Positions 19,456-32,022 are shown, counted from the first letter of the stretch. The stretch is 64,000 nucleotides of DNA from Neocallimastix lanati (nom. inval.) (GCA_016946835.1 JACVTC010000034.1:122001-186000), one strand, 5' to 3'. Numbers and translations: made by a program. Notes: generated by a model from the sequence alone, not told the origin.

Positions 19456-20599
19456 GATCAATTAAGCTTTTGTCTTAAAACCATTGAAATTATTAATCTG
19501 GATGATAAAAAAAAAAAAAACTGGCATTAAACTTTTTTTTCCTTTACTATATTTCTAATACGAATTGAATTTAATGTTTGAAGCAGTTCACATATATCTC
19601 TAAATGGATTTCACAGTAAGAATTGGAATATTTATTTGTATTTTTTTAAAAATCAAAAGTCACAATGGTACCAAAATTGTAAAGCATAAAATTATTGCAT
19701 TTTCTTTGAGGTAAGTTGAAGAACAATTATGTTCTAGTACTTCTTTGATTTTAAACTATTCTTATTCATAACTAAATATTTTTCATATATCACACTTTTT
19801 TTTTTTTTTGGGGGGGGGAAGGTAAGGGATTTATTCAAACTGAAATATATTTTTATTTTTATTTAAAATTGAATATAAGGAAGATTTTTCCTTTGTATAA
19901 TATTTTTTTTTTTTACCATGGAGAAAAGAATGGTAAGCTTCTCTTACGGTAGTAAGAAAAGTATTATTAATATTATCTCCCATAAGACTCTTTAAGAAGT
20001 TTCTTAAAGAATTATAAAAATTTTTTGTTGTTATTTAAAATGTTATAAGTCATTGGATCATCTTCTTTTGAAAGTATTATAATTGAAAATGAAGAAATTC
20101 ACCAAAAAAATTTAGTATGTTATTACCATCTTTTAAGCCCTTATTTCATTAAAACTTTACCTTTGGAATTTTATTTTTTCCATTTTGTATATTTTTTTTA
20201 TTTTTAATATGATAGTGAATCTTTTAAATCTGTAACATTATGATGATCATATAATTAGTCAAATCAAATTCATATGGAAGCCCAAATTAATTTTTGGTAT
20301 TTATGTGACTATCATTTAAAATACTCCAATAATGATGAAATAATTATTAATATTAAAATTCTAAATAAAATTTTAATATTCTTAAAAATAATATTTTTAA
20401 TATTTTAATAGATTGTTTTTCAAAATTTTAATTTGAATTATGAAAAATAAAATAATAATAAATAATTGATAATTTATAAATAATTAATGCTTTAAAATAA
20501 ACAAGTTAATAAATAATTAAACCAATTCAATAAGTAACTAAACAATTATATAAATATTTATATAATTTGATAAATATTATAATTGTAAATATTATAAGC

Positions 20600-20646
<47 letters not shown>

Positions 20647-20880
20647 TAAAAATAACTTATTAGTAACTTATTAATTAATAATAATAATAATAATAGGAAA
20701 GAATAAAATATTTATAAATAATAATTAATATTTTTTTTATTAACTTTCCAATTTTTTAATGAAAATAAAAATAATACTACAGTTTTTAAATTATATTGAA
20801 ACAATTTGAAAATTGTTTTGATTATTTAAAATAAAAATTGAATTAAATATTTAAAATTTTTATAGCGTAAAAAAAAAATT

Positions 20881-21085
20881 TGTATTATTATTATTTTTCT
20901 AACATTAATTTATCTATTATTATTATTATTATTTTTCTAACAATAATTTATCTATTATTATTATTATTATTTTTCTAACAATAATTTATCTATTATTATT
21001 ATTATTATTATTTTTCTAACAATAATTTATCTATTATTATTATTATTATTTTTCTAACAATAATTTATCTATTATTATTATTATT
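20881..21085. repeat. Minisatellite of about 36-39 bp
   Basis: Five copies of a unit containing TTTTTCTAACAATAATTTAT followed by a (TTA)n tract of varying length; it grades into (TTA)n up to about 21180. Confidence 0.85.
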
Positions 21086-21566
21086 ATCTATTATTATTAT
21101 TATTATCTATTATTATTATTTATTATTATTATTATTATTATTTATTATTTGATTATTATTATTATTTATTATTATTATTTATTCTTTTAAAAATTTTTTT
21201 AAAATATTTTTTTTAATGCTATTATTAAATATTTTTTTATTAAATATCTTTTTACCATTGAATATTATATTATATATCACAATTTATCAATATTTAATAT
21301 ATCTTATATTTTTTTTTAAAAAAAAATATATATATATATTTTACTAATAATATTAGTATTATGCTTATATATCGAAATTATTCCCAATTATTTATTATTT
21401 TCTTTTTTTTAGACATTAAAATTTTTTAAATATTTCGTAAAGTATTGGTAAAAAATAAATAAGTAAATAAATAAATAATATATATATATATAAAATAAAA
21501 TTAAAATTTAGAAATAACAAGTAAATTCAATATATAAAACTTTTATATATTGAATGCAGTAAGAAA

Positions 21567-21843
<277 letters not shown>

Positions 21844-21872
21844 ATTAATTAATAAATATATAAATAAATATC

Positions 21873-22457
21873 TAATAATTAACTATATAAGTATTATAAT
21901 ATTAAAATAGTATCTTATATATAATTTTAATATTATTCTTTTTGATATTGCTTAAAGTATACAAAAGATTTATTATAAATTCTCAAATACAGTATTTAAT
22001 TCTTCACTTCATTAAATAGAATATAAAATATAAAATAAATAATTTAATAATAAAATATAAAATATAAAATATAAAATATAAAATATAAAATATAAAATAT
22101 AAAATATAAAATATAAAATAAGAAATATAAAATATAAAATATGAAATATAAAATATAAAATATGAAATATAAAATATAAAATATAAAAAAAATAATTTAA
22201 TAATAAAATATAAAATATAAAATATTTTATTTATATATATTTTTTCTTTATTTTTTTTCTTTTTTTTTTTTTTTTATTTTTGTGGGTGTTTCAGTTTTTA
22301 ATTTTTTATGTCCATTTTTAAAAAAAAATTTTATTTTTCATTTTCAATTAAAATATATTATAATATATTTATATTGTATATTACAATATAATAAATATAT
22401 TGAATTTTTATTATTATCCTATTATAAATAAATTAATACTATTATATTAATTCTATT
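21873..22457. repeat. Downstream flank module of the coiled-coil array, unit 1
   Basis: This module (ATATCTTATATA-type start, TATAAAA repeats, the GTGGGTGTTTCAG segment, then AATAAT repeats) recurs at about 25835-26310 and 34825-35340 behind the two open copies. It shows the array had at least three units. Confidence 0.8.
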
Positions 22458-22864
22458 ATAAATAATAAATAATAAATAATAAATAATAAATAATAAATAA
22501 TAAATAATAAATAATAAATAATAAATAATAAATAATAAATAATAAATAATAAATAATAAATAATAAATAATAAATAATAAATAATAAATAATAAATAATA
22601 AATAATAAATAATAAATAATAAATAATTGAATAATAAATAATAAATAATAAATAATAAATAATTGAATAATAAATAATAAATAATAATAAGAGTATTTAT
22701 TAATAAATAATAAATAATAAATAATAAATAATAAATAATAAATAATAAATAATAAATAATAAATAATAAATAATAAATAATAAATAATAAATAATAAATA
22801 ATAAATAATAAATAATGAATAATAAATAATAAATAATAAATAATTGAATAATAAATAATAATAA
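22458..22864. repeat. (AAATAAT)n microsatellite, array unit junction
   Basis: A 7-bp unit repeated about 55 times with a few interruptions. The long Leu/Ile/Tyr frames on the minus strand are artefacts of the 7-mer. Confidence 0.9.
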
Positions 22865-22960
22865 TGAACAATCAAACTAAAAATACTTTTTAAAAAAAAA
22901 ATGGACAAAAAATGAAAAAAAAGTTTTTTTTATTTTCATTATTTAAAATTTTTATTGATA

Positions 22961-23146
22961 TTATATTATATTATATTATATTATATTATATTATATTATA
23001 TTATATTATATTATATTATATTATATTATATTATATTATATTATATTATATTATATTATATTATATTATATTATATTATATTATATTATATTATATTATA
23101 TTATATTATATTATATTATATTATATTATATTATATTATATTATAT
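22961..23146. repeat. (TATTA)n microsatellite upstream of coiled-coil copy 1
   Basis: About 37 tandem TATTA units, 420 bp upstream of the gene. The Ile/Leu/Tyr frames through it are artefacts. Confidence 0.9.
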
Positions 23147-23565
23147 ATAATCATAATATATTACAATGTAATGCCATTTTTCAGTCAAAAAAAAAAAAAT
23201 TTAAATCATCAGAAAGTATTTAAATAAAAATATTAAAAAATAAAAAAAAGAAAATTTTCATAATTTTTTTTTTTCTTTTTTATTTTATTTTTATTTTTAA
23301 GAATTTTTCAGTATTATTTAATTAGATTATGTATTACTGAAAACTTATAAATGAAAAAATATATAAATAATTACTATATCAATAATATTATATAATTTGA
23401 ATTACACTACTAAATATGTAAATTTATCTCTAAGAAACACTTTAAATAAAGTATATTTTTATCTATAAAAGTATTTAATATTAAATAAATTTTTATTTAT
23501 TTAATTATTAATTTTTATATATAAAAAATCATATAAAATATATATAGAGAACCATTTTTTTTATA

Positions 23566-25719
23566 ATGATTGTGCACATTTTTAGTGATAGTGAAAATAG
23601 TACAAGTACAGATTTATCTATGAATGATGAAGATAATAATGAAAATTTCATAGTAGAACCCAAAAAGAATTCCAAAAAACTTGCCAAAGCAAAGAAAAAA
23701 AATTTGAAAAAAAAATATAAAAAATTAGAAAATGAAAATCAATCATTAGAAAATATTAAAAACATAGAAAACATAGAAAATGAAAATAAAGAATTAAAAG
23801 AAAAGATAGGAAAGTTAGAAAATGAAAATAATGCATTAAAAGAAAAGGAGAAATCATTAGTAAATGATAATAGAAATATAATAGACTATATAGAAATATT
23901 AAAAGAAGACATAGAAACAATAATTTGTGAAAAAGAAGTATTGTTAGTAGAAAATAAAGAATTATTAGTTAAAAATAAACAACTAAAGGATGAAGAAGAA
24001 GAATTAATAAATAGAATTAATGAAATAGAAAGTGAAAAAAAGACATTATTAGAAGACAATAAAGGAAAAGAGGAAAAAAATAAGGAATTATTAGAAAAAA
24101 TTGAAAACAGTAAAAATAATGAAAAGGCATTATCTGAACAGATTAAAACAATGAAAGATAAATATAAAGCATTATCAGAAGAAAATGAAGGACTAAAAAG
24201 TGACAGAAAAGAATTATTAAAAATAATTGATGAAATAGAGGATGAAAGAAAAACCTTATTTGAAAACAATAAAAGAAAAGAGGAATTATTAGAAAAAATT
24301 GAAATCATTAAAAATAACGAAAAGACATTATCTGAACAGATTAAAACAATAAATGATGAAAGAGAAATATTATTAGTGAAAAATAAAGATCAAATGGATA
24401 AAATTAAAGATCTAATGGATAAAAATAAAGAACTAATGGATAAAAATAAAGAATTATTAAATAGAAATAATGAAATAGAGAGTAAACAAAAAATAATATT
24501 AGAAGACAATAAAAGAAAAGAGAATAAAAATAAGGAATTATTAGAAGACAATAAAAGAAAAGAGGAATTACTAGAAAAAATTGAAATTATTAAAAATAAT
24601 GAAAAGACATTATCTGAACAGATTAAAGCAATAAATGATGAAAGAGAAATATTATTAGTGAAAAATAAAGATCAAATGGATAAAATTAAAGATCTAATGG
24701 ATAAAAATAAAGAATTAATGGATAAAAATAAAGAATTATTAAATAGAAATAATGAAATAGAGAGTAAACAAAAAATAATATTAGAAGACAATGAAAGAAA
24801 AGAGAATAAAAATAAGGAATTATTAGAAGACAATAAAAGAAAAGAAAATAGAAATAAGGAATTATTAGAAGACAATAAAAGAAAAGAGAATAGAAATAAG
24901 GAATTACTAGAAGACAATAAAAGAAAAGAGAATAGAAATAAGGAATTACTAGAAGACAATAAAAGAAAAGAGAATAAAAATAAGGAATTATTAGAAGACA
25001 ATAAAAGAAAAGAGGAATTACTAGAAAAAATTGAAATTATTAAAAATAATGAAAAGACATTATCTGAACAGATTAAAACAATAAATGATGAAAGAGAAAT
25101 ATTATTAGTGAAAAATAAAGAACAAATGGATAAAATTAAAGATGTAATGGATAAAAATAAAGAACTAATGGATAAAAATGATGAATTATTAAATAGAAAT
25201 AATGAAATAAAGAGTAAACAAAAAATAATATTAGAAGACAATAAAAGAAAAGAGAATAAAAATAAGGAATTAATAGAAGACAATAAAAGAAAAGAGGAAT
25301 TACTAGAAAAAATTGAAATTATTAAAAATAATGAAAAGACATTATCTGAACAGATTAAAGCAATAAATGATGAAAGAGAAATATTATTAGAGAAAAATAA
25401 AAAACTAATGGATAAAAATAAAGAACTAATGGATAAAAATAAAGAATTATTAAATAGAAATAATGAAATAGAGAGTAAACAAAAAATAATATTAGAAGAC
25501 AATGAAAGAAAAGAGAAATTACTAGAAAAAATTAAAATTATTAAAAATAATGAAAAGACATTATCTGAACAGATTAAAACAATAAAAAATGAAAAAGAAA
25601 TATTATTAGAAAAAAATAAACAATTAAAGAATGAAAATAATTTACTCCGATATAATGAATTATGTAAAAGATATAAACAATATAAAAACGATTTTTTAAA
25701 ATTGAATAAAAAGTTGTAA
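23566..25719 (+). CDS. Long coiled-coil protein, copy 1 (717 aa)
   Basis: Single open exon starting at ATG 23566, about 420 bp after the TATTA microsatellite. Residues 1-30 are acidic and Ser/Asn-rich; a Lys-rich stretch (about 32-55) follows; the rest is predicted coiled coil of Glu/Lys/Asn/Leu heptads with no membrane segment. Inside is a higher-order repeat of roughly 90 residues carrying 'KNNEKTLSEQIK', 'DKNKELMDKNKEL' and 'ESKQKIILEDN', present about four times, plus a 14-residue repeat (LEDNKRKENRNKEL, 42 bp) five to six times near 24780-25020. Function not recognised; rod-like cytoskeletal or scaffold proteins look like this, as can any low-complexity fungal coiled coil. Maintained frame and a near-identical second copy support a real gene. 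Confidence 0.75.
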   Translation: MIVHIFSDSENSTSTDLSMNDEDNNENFIVEPKKNSKKLAKAKKKNLKKKYKKLENENQSLENIKNIENIENENKELKEKIGKLENENNALKEKEKSLVNDNRNIIDYIEILKEDIETIICEKEVLLVENKELLVKNKQLKDEEEELINRINEIESEKKTLLEDNKGKEEKNKELLEKIENSKNNEKALSEQIKTMKDKYKALSEENEGLKSDRKELLKIIDEIEDERKTLFENNKRKEELLEKIEIIKNNEKTLSEQIKTINDEREILLVKNKDQMDKIKDLMDKNKELMDKNKELLNRNNEIESKQKIILEDNKRKENKNKELLEDNKRKEELLEKIEIIKNNEKTLSEQIKAINDEREILLVKNKDQMDKIKDLMDKNKELMDKNKELLNRNNEIESKQKIILEDNERKENKNKELLEDNKRKENRNKELLEDNKRKENRNKELLEDNKRKENRNKELLEDNKRKENKNKELLEDNKRKEELLEKIEIIKNNEKTLSEQIKTINDEREILLVKNKEQMDKIKDVMDKNKELMDKNDELLNRNNEIKSKQKIILEDNKRKENKNKELIEDNKRKEELLEKIEIIKNNEKTLSEQIKAINDEREILLEKNKKLMDKNKELMDKNKELLNRNNEIESKQKIILEDNERKEKLLEKIKIIKNNEKTLSEQIKTIKNEKEILLEKNKQLKNENNLLRYNELCKRYKQYKNDFLKLNKKL

Positions 25720-25834
25720 ATACTATAATCATTAAAATTAAACAATAATTGGTAAAAATTAGTAAACCTAATAAATAAATAAATAAATTAATAATAAATA
25801 AATAAATTTAATAAATATATAAATAAATATATAA

Positions 25835-26085
25835 TAATTAACTATATAAATATTATAATATTAAAATAGTATCTTATATATAATTTTAATATTATTCTTT
25901 TTGATATTGCTTAAAGTATACAAAAGATTTATTATAAATTCTCAAATACAGTATTTAATTCTTCACTTCATTAAATAGAGTATAAAATATAAAATAAGTA
26001 ATTTAATAATAAAATATAAAATATAAAATATAAAATATAAAATATAAAATATAAAATATAAAATATAAAATATAGAAATATTTTA

Positions 26086-26116
<31 letters not shown>

Positions 26117-26310
26117 ATTTTATTTTTGTGGGTATTTCAGTTTTTGTTTAATTTTTTATGTCCATTTTTAAAAAAAAATTTTATTTTTCATTTTCAATTA
26201 AAATATATTATAATATATTTATATAATATATTACAATATAATAAATATATTGAATTTTTATTATTATCCTATTATAAATAAATTAATACTATTATATTAA
26301 TTCTATTATA
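25835..26310. repeat. Downstream flank module of the coiled-coil array, unit 2
   Basis: Near-identical to 34825-35340 and homologous to 21873-22457. It ends in the AATAAT microsatellite into which the copia element inserted. Confidence 0.85.
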
Positions 26311-26366
26311 AATAATAAATAATAAATAATAAATAATAAATAATAAATAATAAATAATAAATAATA

Positions 26367-26620
26367 TGTTAAGTATTAGCTACATTATAATTATACATTA
26401 TACATTGTAATATTAATACGCCACAATAAGCCACATTATGAATACATTAGTTATTAGATAGTTATTAAATAGTTATTATAAATCTTATTTATTATATTTT
26501 GTTAAACTGTAATATTCTTTATTATGTAATATTCATATAATTAAATATAAATAAATAAAAGCCATATTAACTATAAATAATCATAATTGAAATTGTTAGA
26601 TTTCAGTTACATTCTTAACA
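26367..26620 (+). repeat. 5' LTR of copia element
   Basis: 254 bp, TGTTAAG...CTTAACA. Contains TACGCCAC and AAGCCAC motifs that also occur near other LTR-like relics in the window. Confidence 0.95.
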
Positions 26621-26640
26621 GATTAAGAGTCTCACTTACC
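26621..26640 (+). promoter_or_regulatory. Primer-binding site, half-tRNA type (tRNA-Lys CUU)
   Basis: GATTAAGAGTCTCACTTACC directly follows the LTR. Its complement contains GAGACTCTTAATC, which matches the anticodon stem-loop of tRNA-Lys(CUU) (loop CU-CUU-AA) and not a tRNA 3' end. This implies priming by a 5' half-tRNA, as known for Drosophila copia with initiator tRNA-Met. Confidence 0.7.
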
Positions 26641-26826
26641 TAATGAGCTATTAGCTATAAAAATACGAAAATTAAATTAAACAAGCTTGTTATAATTAAA
26701 ATATTAAATAAATAATTTAAAATCTACAAATTCAAAAATTATTGAAATTAGATTTCAAAATTAAAATTTCAAAATTTAAATTTATTTTTTTAAAATTAAT
26801 TAAAATTTAAAATTCTAAATTCCAAA

Positions 26827-29800
26827 ATGGAAAATAACAAATCTAAAAATTCAGGAAAATTTGAAGAATCATCAACTTCACAAAACAATAATTATGAAAG
26901 TGAAGAACAAGAAATTCAAGATTACGAAAATGATGATTTTAATTTTTTGAAAGACTTTGAAGAAAATGTAAACAAACAAAATAATATTTCAAAGTCGAAA
27001 AGAAAACAAATTGAAGAAAATTTAAATGACTTAGAAGAAAATGTCGAAAAACAATTCTCAATCTTAGATAGAAACACAAAGAATTTTATTAAAAGACTAA
27101 ACAGAGCCAACGAAAAACTCATGAGAAGAAAGAAGTCAGATATGACAAATAAATCGGTTTTTAATTATCAAAATTTTAAATTAACTACAGAAAACTTTCC
27201 AAGATGGTATAGAGCTCTCAAACGTCACTTAACGGCATTAGATCTTATTGACTGCATCAAAAATGACATAGATATTACAGAAATGGATGATGATGAAATC
27301 AAGGAAGACTGTGCAACCCAAACCATCATCGAAAGCAGCTTAGATTCAACTACCGCCGAACTCATTGAAGGATGTGAAACCGCCTATGAAATGATTATAA
27401 GATTAGAAAGTTACTTTTTGCAGGTTGGACCTTCAAAATTATATCAAATTGAATACCAAATCAAGAAACTAGAGGTCGAAAATAACGATATAAAACTCTA
27501 TATAGACAAATTAAATTACTTGTTTCAACTTCACGATAAGGAATCAAAAAGATGTGGAAAAACAAAATTAGACATAGAAACTAAAATTTTACTTTCAGCT
27601 GAAGAAATTGTTAAATTTGGAGTTCCTCCAGTACTTTTAGTCGAATTTAAAACCTTTGAAGAATTAAAAGAACGGATAGCCTTGACTAGTGTTTTTATTA
27701 AAAAATACAAAGACATAAAGAAAATTGACTATAGCAACGAAACTACACAAGAGCTTTCGGTTAATAGAGTTAGAAATGGTAAATTACCATATAAGTTTAA
27801 CAATGACTCTGATAAAGATAAAGAAAAAGAAAAATATTGTCACATTTGCCATAAACACGGACACACTACCGATGAATGTTTTTTAAATCCTAGAAGAAAA
27901 GATAGAAGAAATAATAAAAATCCTTCAAATGAAAACATCAGACACCAAGAAAGAAGCAACACAACAAGAAACAATTCAAAAAACAAAAATTATCGTTCCA
28001 ATAATATAGAAAGAATTAAAAATACTTCTGATTTAGAAGATTCTGATGAACCTAGCGAAGATGAAATTTTTACTGGATTTTCAGGAAATATTAATGTTAA
28101 CGCTGTTTCCAACGATAAACCCATAATTAATCAAAAGAAAGTACCAACAAGATGGATTATTGACAGCGGTACATCATTAAATTTAACAAAAGAAGAAAAG
28201 GACCTAGATGACACCAAAACTGTCAACAACAAATTTATCACCTATCCTGACGGAAAATCTGACAAAATCGTAAAAGTAGGAACATATAATGGTGCTATTA
28301 AAAATTTCGATTTCAAACTCTCAAAAGTCCACTACGCACCAAACATCAAAAATAACTTAATTTCAACACATTATCTTGTCAGAAATAATTTTACCATTAT
28401 TATCGATTTCGATGAATATTTAAATAAGGATAGACTTCAATTATTCAAAAACAATAAACCAGTTGCGAAAATTTATGCCGACAAAGAAAATCTCTTCTCA
28501 TTATACACTACTCCCTTTAAAATGTATAAATCTTTAAATATTGATATTAGCAATTTCGATTATGATCTTTGGCATGCACGATTAGGTCACTTCAACAATA
28601 ATAAAGATATTGAAAAATTTGTTTTAAACCACACGTGTATTCACAACAAAAAGGACTGCACTCAATGTAAAATCAGCAAAATGTGAAGAAAACCATTTTA
28701 TGCAATTGAAAACAGTACCACACAACCACTACAACTTGTACACTCCGATGTAGTTGGTAAATTAAAAACATCCTATAACGATTTCAATTACTACGTAACT
28801 TTTATGGATGACTATAGTAGAAAATGCTGGATTTACCTTTTAAAAAATAATTCTGATGTTTATAACGCATTTATTAAATTTCACAAATTAATGAATAATA
28901 CTACTGAATTTACAATTAAAACTTTAAAAACCGACAATGGAACCGAATACACAAATGAAAATTTCAACAAGTACCTTTCCGAAAATGGTATAAAATTAAT
29001 TCATTCAACTCCTGGCTACCCACAACAAAATGGCCGTTCAGAACGAATTAATCAAACTCTTAATAATTGTGCAACCACGCTACTTAATTCTGCCAAATTA
29101 CCTCTTAATTTTTGGGATTCTGCTATTCTATGCGCATGTCGTTTATATAACCTTAATCCTCATCAAGGTAATAATTCAAAAATCCCAGATGAAGTTTTCT
29201 TCAACAAACCTATTGATATTTCACACTTACGTGTTTTTGGTTGCAGAGTATATTTCTATAATAATCATAAAAAGAATAAATTTGAAAATAATTCTAAACC
29301 TGGAATTTTTCTTGGTTATGCTTCGGACTCTACTGGTTACCGTATTTTAGATTTATCTTCTAACTGTATTGTATCAGCTAGAGACGTTTATTTCTTGGAA
29401 AATATTCCTGGAACTATTAATACTACCTTTCTATCAGAAAAATATATTAATTCTATTTTTCCTTCGAATTATTCAATTGAGGGGGAAAAAGGCAGTTATG
29501 ATCAATTAAATAATTCAAATAATTCAAATAATAACAACCGAGAAATTATTAATGGCAATAATAAAATTATATTAAACAATAACAACAATAACATTAATAA
29601 CAATATTAATAATAATATGAATTTGAATAAAAAACATGAAAACTTAAACACAAATCAAAACTCTGATATATTAATTGATAAAAGTTCAAACAACAATTTA
29701 AATAATTCTAATAGTAATGATATGGCTATAAATATTCAAGATAATAACAAAAATAATTTAGAAAATAATGAAATGGAAAATACCGATACTCATAAAAATA

Positions 29801-31404
29801 ATAACAAAAGAAAATTCATTGATTTAAATGAAAAAGAAAATACAAATGATAATGAACAATTAACAATAAAGAAAAACAAAGTATTACTAATTAAAACAGT
29901 TAATCCCAAGAGTTATGATGAAGCAATAAATTCTAACGATTCAAATAAATGGAAAGATACAATTAAAAAAGAAATCAATAATATGTATGAACAAAAAGTA
30001 ATGAGGATAGTTAATAATATTCCTAAAGATACTACTTTAATTGATACTAGATGGGTATTTACTACTAAAGATAATGGTGTTAAAAGAGCAAGATTAGTTG
30101 CTCGTGGATTCAAACAGAGAAAAGGTGTTAACTATACATCAACATATTCACCAACAATTGAAGCAGATAGTTTAAGAATTGCAATTGCCATCGCATCACA
30201 ATACAAATGGAACTTAAGACAAATGGATATAAAGGCAGCTTATTTAAATGCCAAATTAGAAGAAGAAATATACGTGGACATACCAGAAGGAGATAAAAAT
30301 TATAATTCTGGAAAATATTGGATATTAAATAAGGCTCTATATGGTTTGAAACAAGCCGGAAGACAATGGTATAAAGAAATATCAAGTTATTTAAAAAATA
30401 TTGGCTTAAAACAATTGAGTATTGATCAATGTTTATTTACAAAATATCACAATGGAAATTTATGGGCTATATTATGTCTTTATGTTGATGATATCTTACT
30501 TACTGGAGAAGAGAAAGAAATTAAATATATAAGCAATAAATTAAAAGAAAAATATAAAATTTCAAAAGACACGGAAGTTAACAAAATTATAGGAATAAAT
30601 ATTTTTAAAACTGAAGAAGGATATAAAATTAATCAACAAGACTACATTGAAAAATTAATTAAGAATTACAAAATGAATAAGACAAAACCAATTAACAACC
30701 CATGTAGAAAAATTACTTTAGAAGAAAGAGAAAATTCAACACCAGTAAACGTAACAGATTATAAATCTATTATTGGTGCTTTATTATTTGTTTCAACAAA
30801 AACAAGACCAGACATCTCATTTGCAGTTAATCAAGCTGCAAGACGCGCCGAAAACCCAACAGAAGTTGATCTAAAATCAGCATTGATGATCTTAAGATAT
30901 TTAAAATCTACTAAAGAAAAATCTATTTATTACTATGGAAGTAAAAATTTAATTGCCTACTCAGACGCTGATTTCGCTGGCGATGAAGAAACAAGAAAAT
31001 CTACCAGTGGATACATTTTCTTATTTGGAAAAAGTCCAATTTCATGGAAATCTGAAACTCAGAAGAGCATCACATTATCAACCACTGAAGCAGAATATGT
31101 TGCATTAACTGAATGTGCAAAACAAGGAATGAAATTAAAGAAATTACTAAAAGAAATATTCAATAAAGAAATTAATTTAAAAATTAAAATTGATAATAAA
31201 TCTTGTAAAAATATCGCTGAAAATGAAAATACAAAAGGTAGATGTAAACACATGGACATTGATTATAAATACATTCAAGAAAAAATAAACAGAAAAGAAA
31301 TAAATTTAGAACATATATCCTCCGATACTATGTTAGCTGATCCTTTAACTAAAGTAATATCTGGACCAAAAATGAAATGTTTTACTGATTTTATTTTCAA
31401 TTAA
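26827..31404 (+). pseudogene. copia gag-pol, 1525 codons with one in-frame TGA
   Basis: Start at ATG 26827. Gag occupies about residues 1-400, with a coiled N terminus and the zinc knuckle CHICHKHGHTTDEC at 338-351. The protease active site is IIDSGTS (446-450). A GAG-pre-integrase HHCC region (LWHARLGH...CTQC) spans 581-616. The integrase core shows HSD, TDNGTEY and a later Glu in NGRSER. Reverse transcriptase has YVDD near 30480, and RNase H has SDADFAGD, STTEAEY and the KHMDI block near 31250. The frame is interrupted only by TGA at 28684-28686, between the integrase zinc-binding region and core; the second half is in the same frame. Readthrough cannot be excluded, but this is not a usual recoding position, so the copy is probably inactive or relies on trans supply. 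A 140-codon Asn-rich spacer lies between integrase and reverse transcriptase. Confidence 0.9.
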
Positions 31405-31517
31405 AAAAAAAAAAAAAAAAAAAAATTTTATTATTAAAAATTTACTATAAAAAAAAAAAAAAAAAAAAAAAATTTATTAAAACTTTATTTTTTATATTAT
31501 TACCAAATGCATAATGT

Positions 31518-31524
31518 AGAGGGA
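31518..31524 (+). promoter_or_regulatory. Polypurine tract
   Basis: AGAGGGA directly before the 3' LTR, the expected plus-strand primer position. Poly-A stretches fill most of the space between the end of pol and this tract. Confidence 0.65.
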
Positions 31525-31525
31525 A

Positions 31526-31779
31526 TGTTAAGTATTAGCTACATTATAATTATACATTATACATTGTAATATTAATACGCCACAATAAGCCACATTATGA
31601 ATACATTAGTTATTAGATAGTTATTAAATAGTTATTATAAATCTTATTTATTATATTTTGTTAAACTGTAATATTCTTTATTATGTAATATTCATATAAT
31701 TAAATATAAATAAATAAAAGCCATATTAACTATAAATAATCATAATTGAAATTGTTAGATTTCAGTTACATTCTTAACA
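31526..31779 (+). repeat. 3' LTR of copia element
   Basis: 254 bp, apparently identical to 26367-26620, implying a recent insertion. Confidence 0.95.
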
Positions 31780-32022
31780 TAATAAATAATAAATAATAAA
31801 TAATAATAAGAGTATTTATTAATAAATAATAAATAATAAATAATTGAATAATCAATAATAAATAATAAATAATAAATAATAAATAATCAATAATAAATAA
31901 TAAATAATAAATAATAAATAATAAATAATAATAAATAATAAATAATAAATAATAAATAATAAATAATAAATAATGAATAATAAATAATAAATAATAAATA
32001 ATTGAATAATAAATAATAATAA
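31780..32022. repeat. (AAATAAT)n microsatellite, continuation after copia insertion
   Basis: Continues the repeat interrupted at 26366 and corresponds to the right part of 22458-22864, including the AGAGTATTTATTAA interruption. Confidence 0.85.

Larger units (their letters stand above)
18481..21566. other. Gene-free region, decayed sequence of moderate complexity
   Basis: Parts of 18780-20300 are less AT-biased than true intergenic DNA here and may be old transposon relics, but every frame is full of stops and no family was recognised. A run of nine G at 19810-19818, followed by AAGGTAAGGG, is exceptional in this window. Confidence 0.5.
26367..31779 (+). mobile_element. Ty1/copia LTR retrotransposon, full length (5.4 kb)
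   Basis: Bounded by two 254-bp LTRs (26367-26620 and 31526-31779) that begin TG, end CA and look identical by eye. A primer-binding site, one long gag-pol reading frame (26827-31404) and a purine-rich tract follow in standard order. Domain order is Gag, protease, integrase, reverse transcriptase, RNase H, which defines Ty1/copia and excludes gypsy. Both flanks carry TAATA (26362-26366, 31780-31784), consistent with a 5-bp target duplication, though the AATAAT microsatellite context makes this weak. One in-frame TGA interrupts the frame. Confidence 0.95.

Noticed and set aside
22422-23227. Several 90-150 codon frames rich in Ile/Leu/Tyr on both strands, also at 31766-32439
   Set aside because: Products of the (AAATAAT)n and (TATTA)n microsatellites.
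24672-25745. 357-codon Ser/Leu/Phe frame on the minus strand, also at 33666-34739
   Set aside because: Antisense shadow of the repetitive coiled-coil genes; no independent start or composition evidence.
28687-31404. A separate second retrotransposon gene after the stop
   Set aside because: The second frame is in the same phase and continues the polyprotein domain order without its own start region, so it is one interrupted gag-pol.
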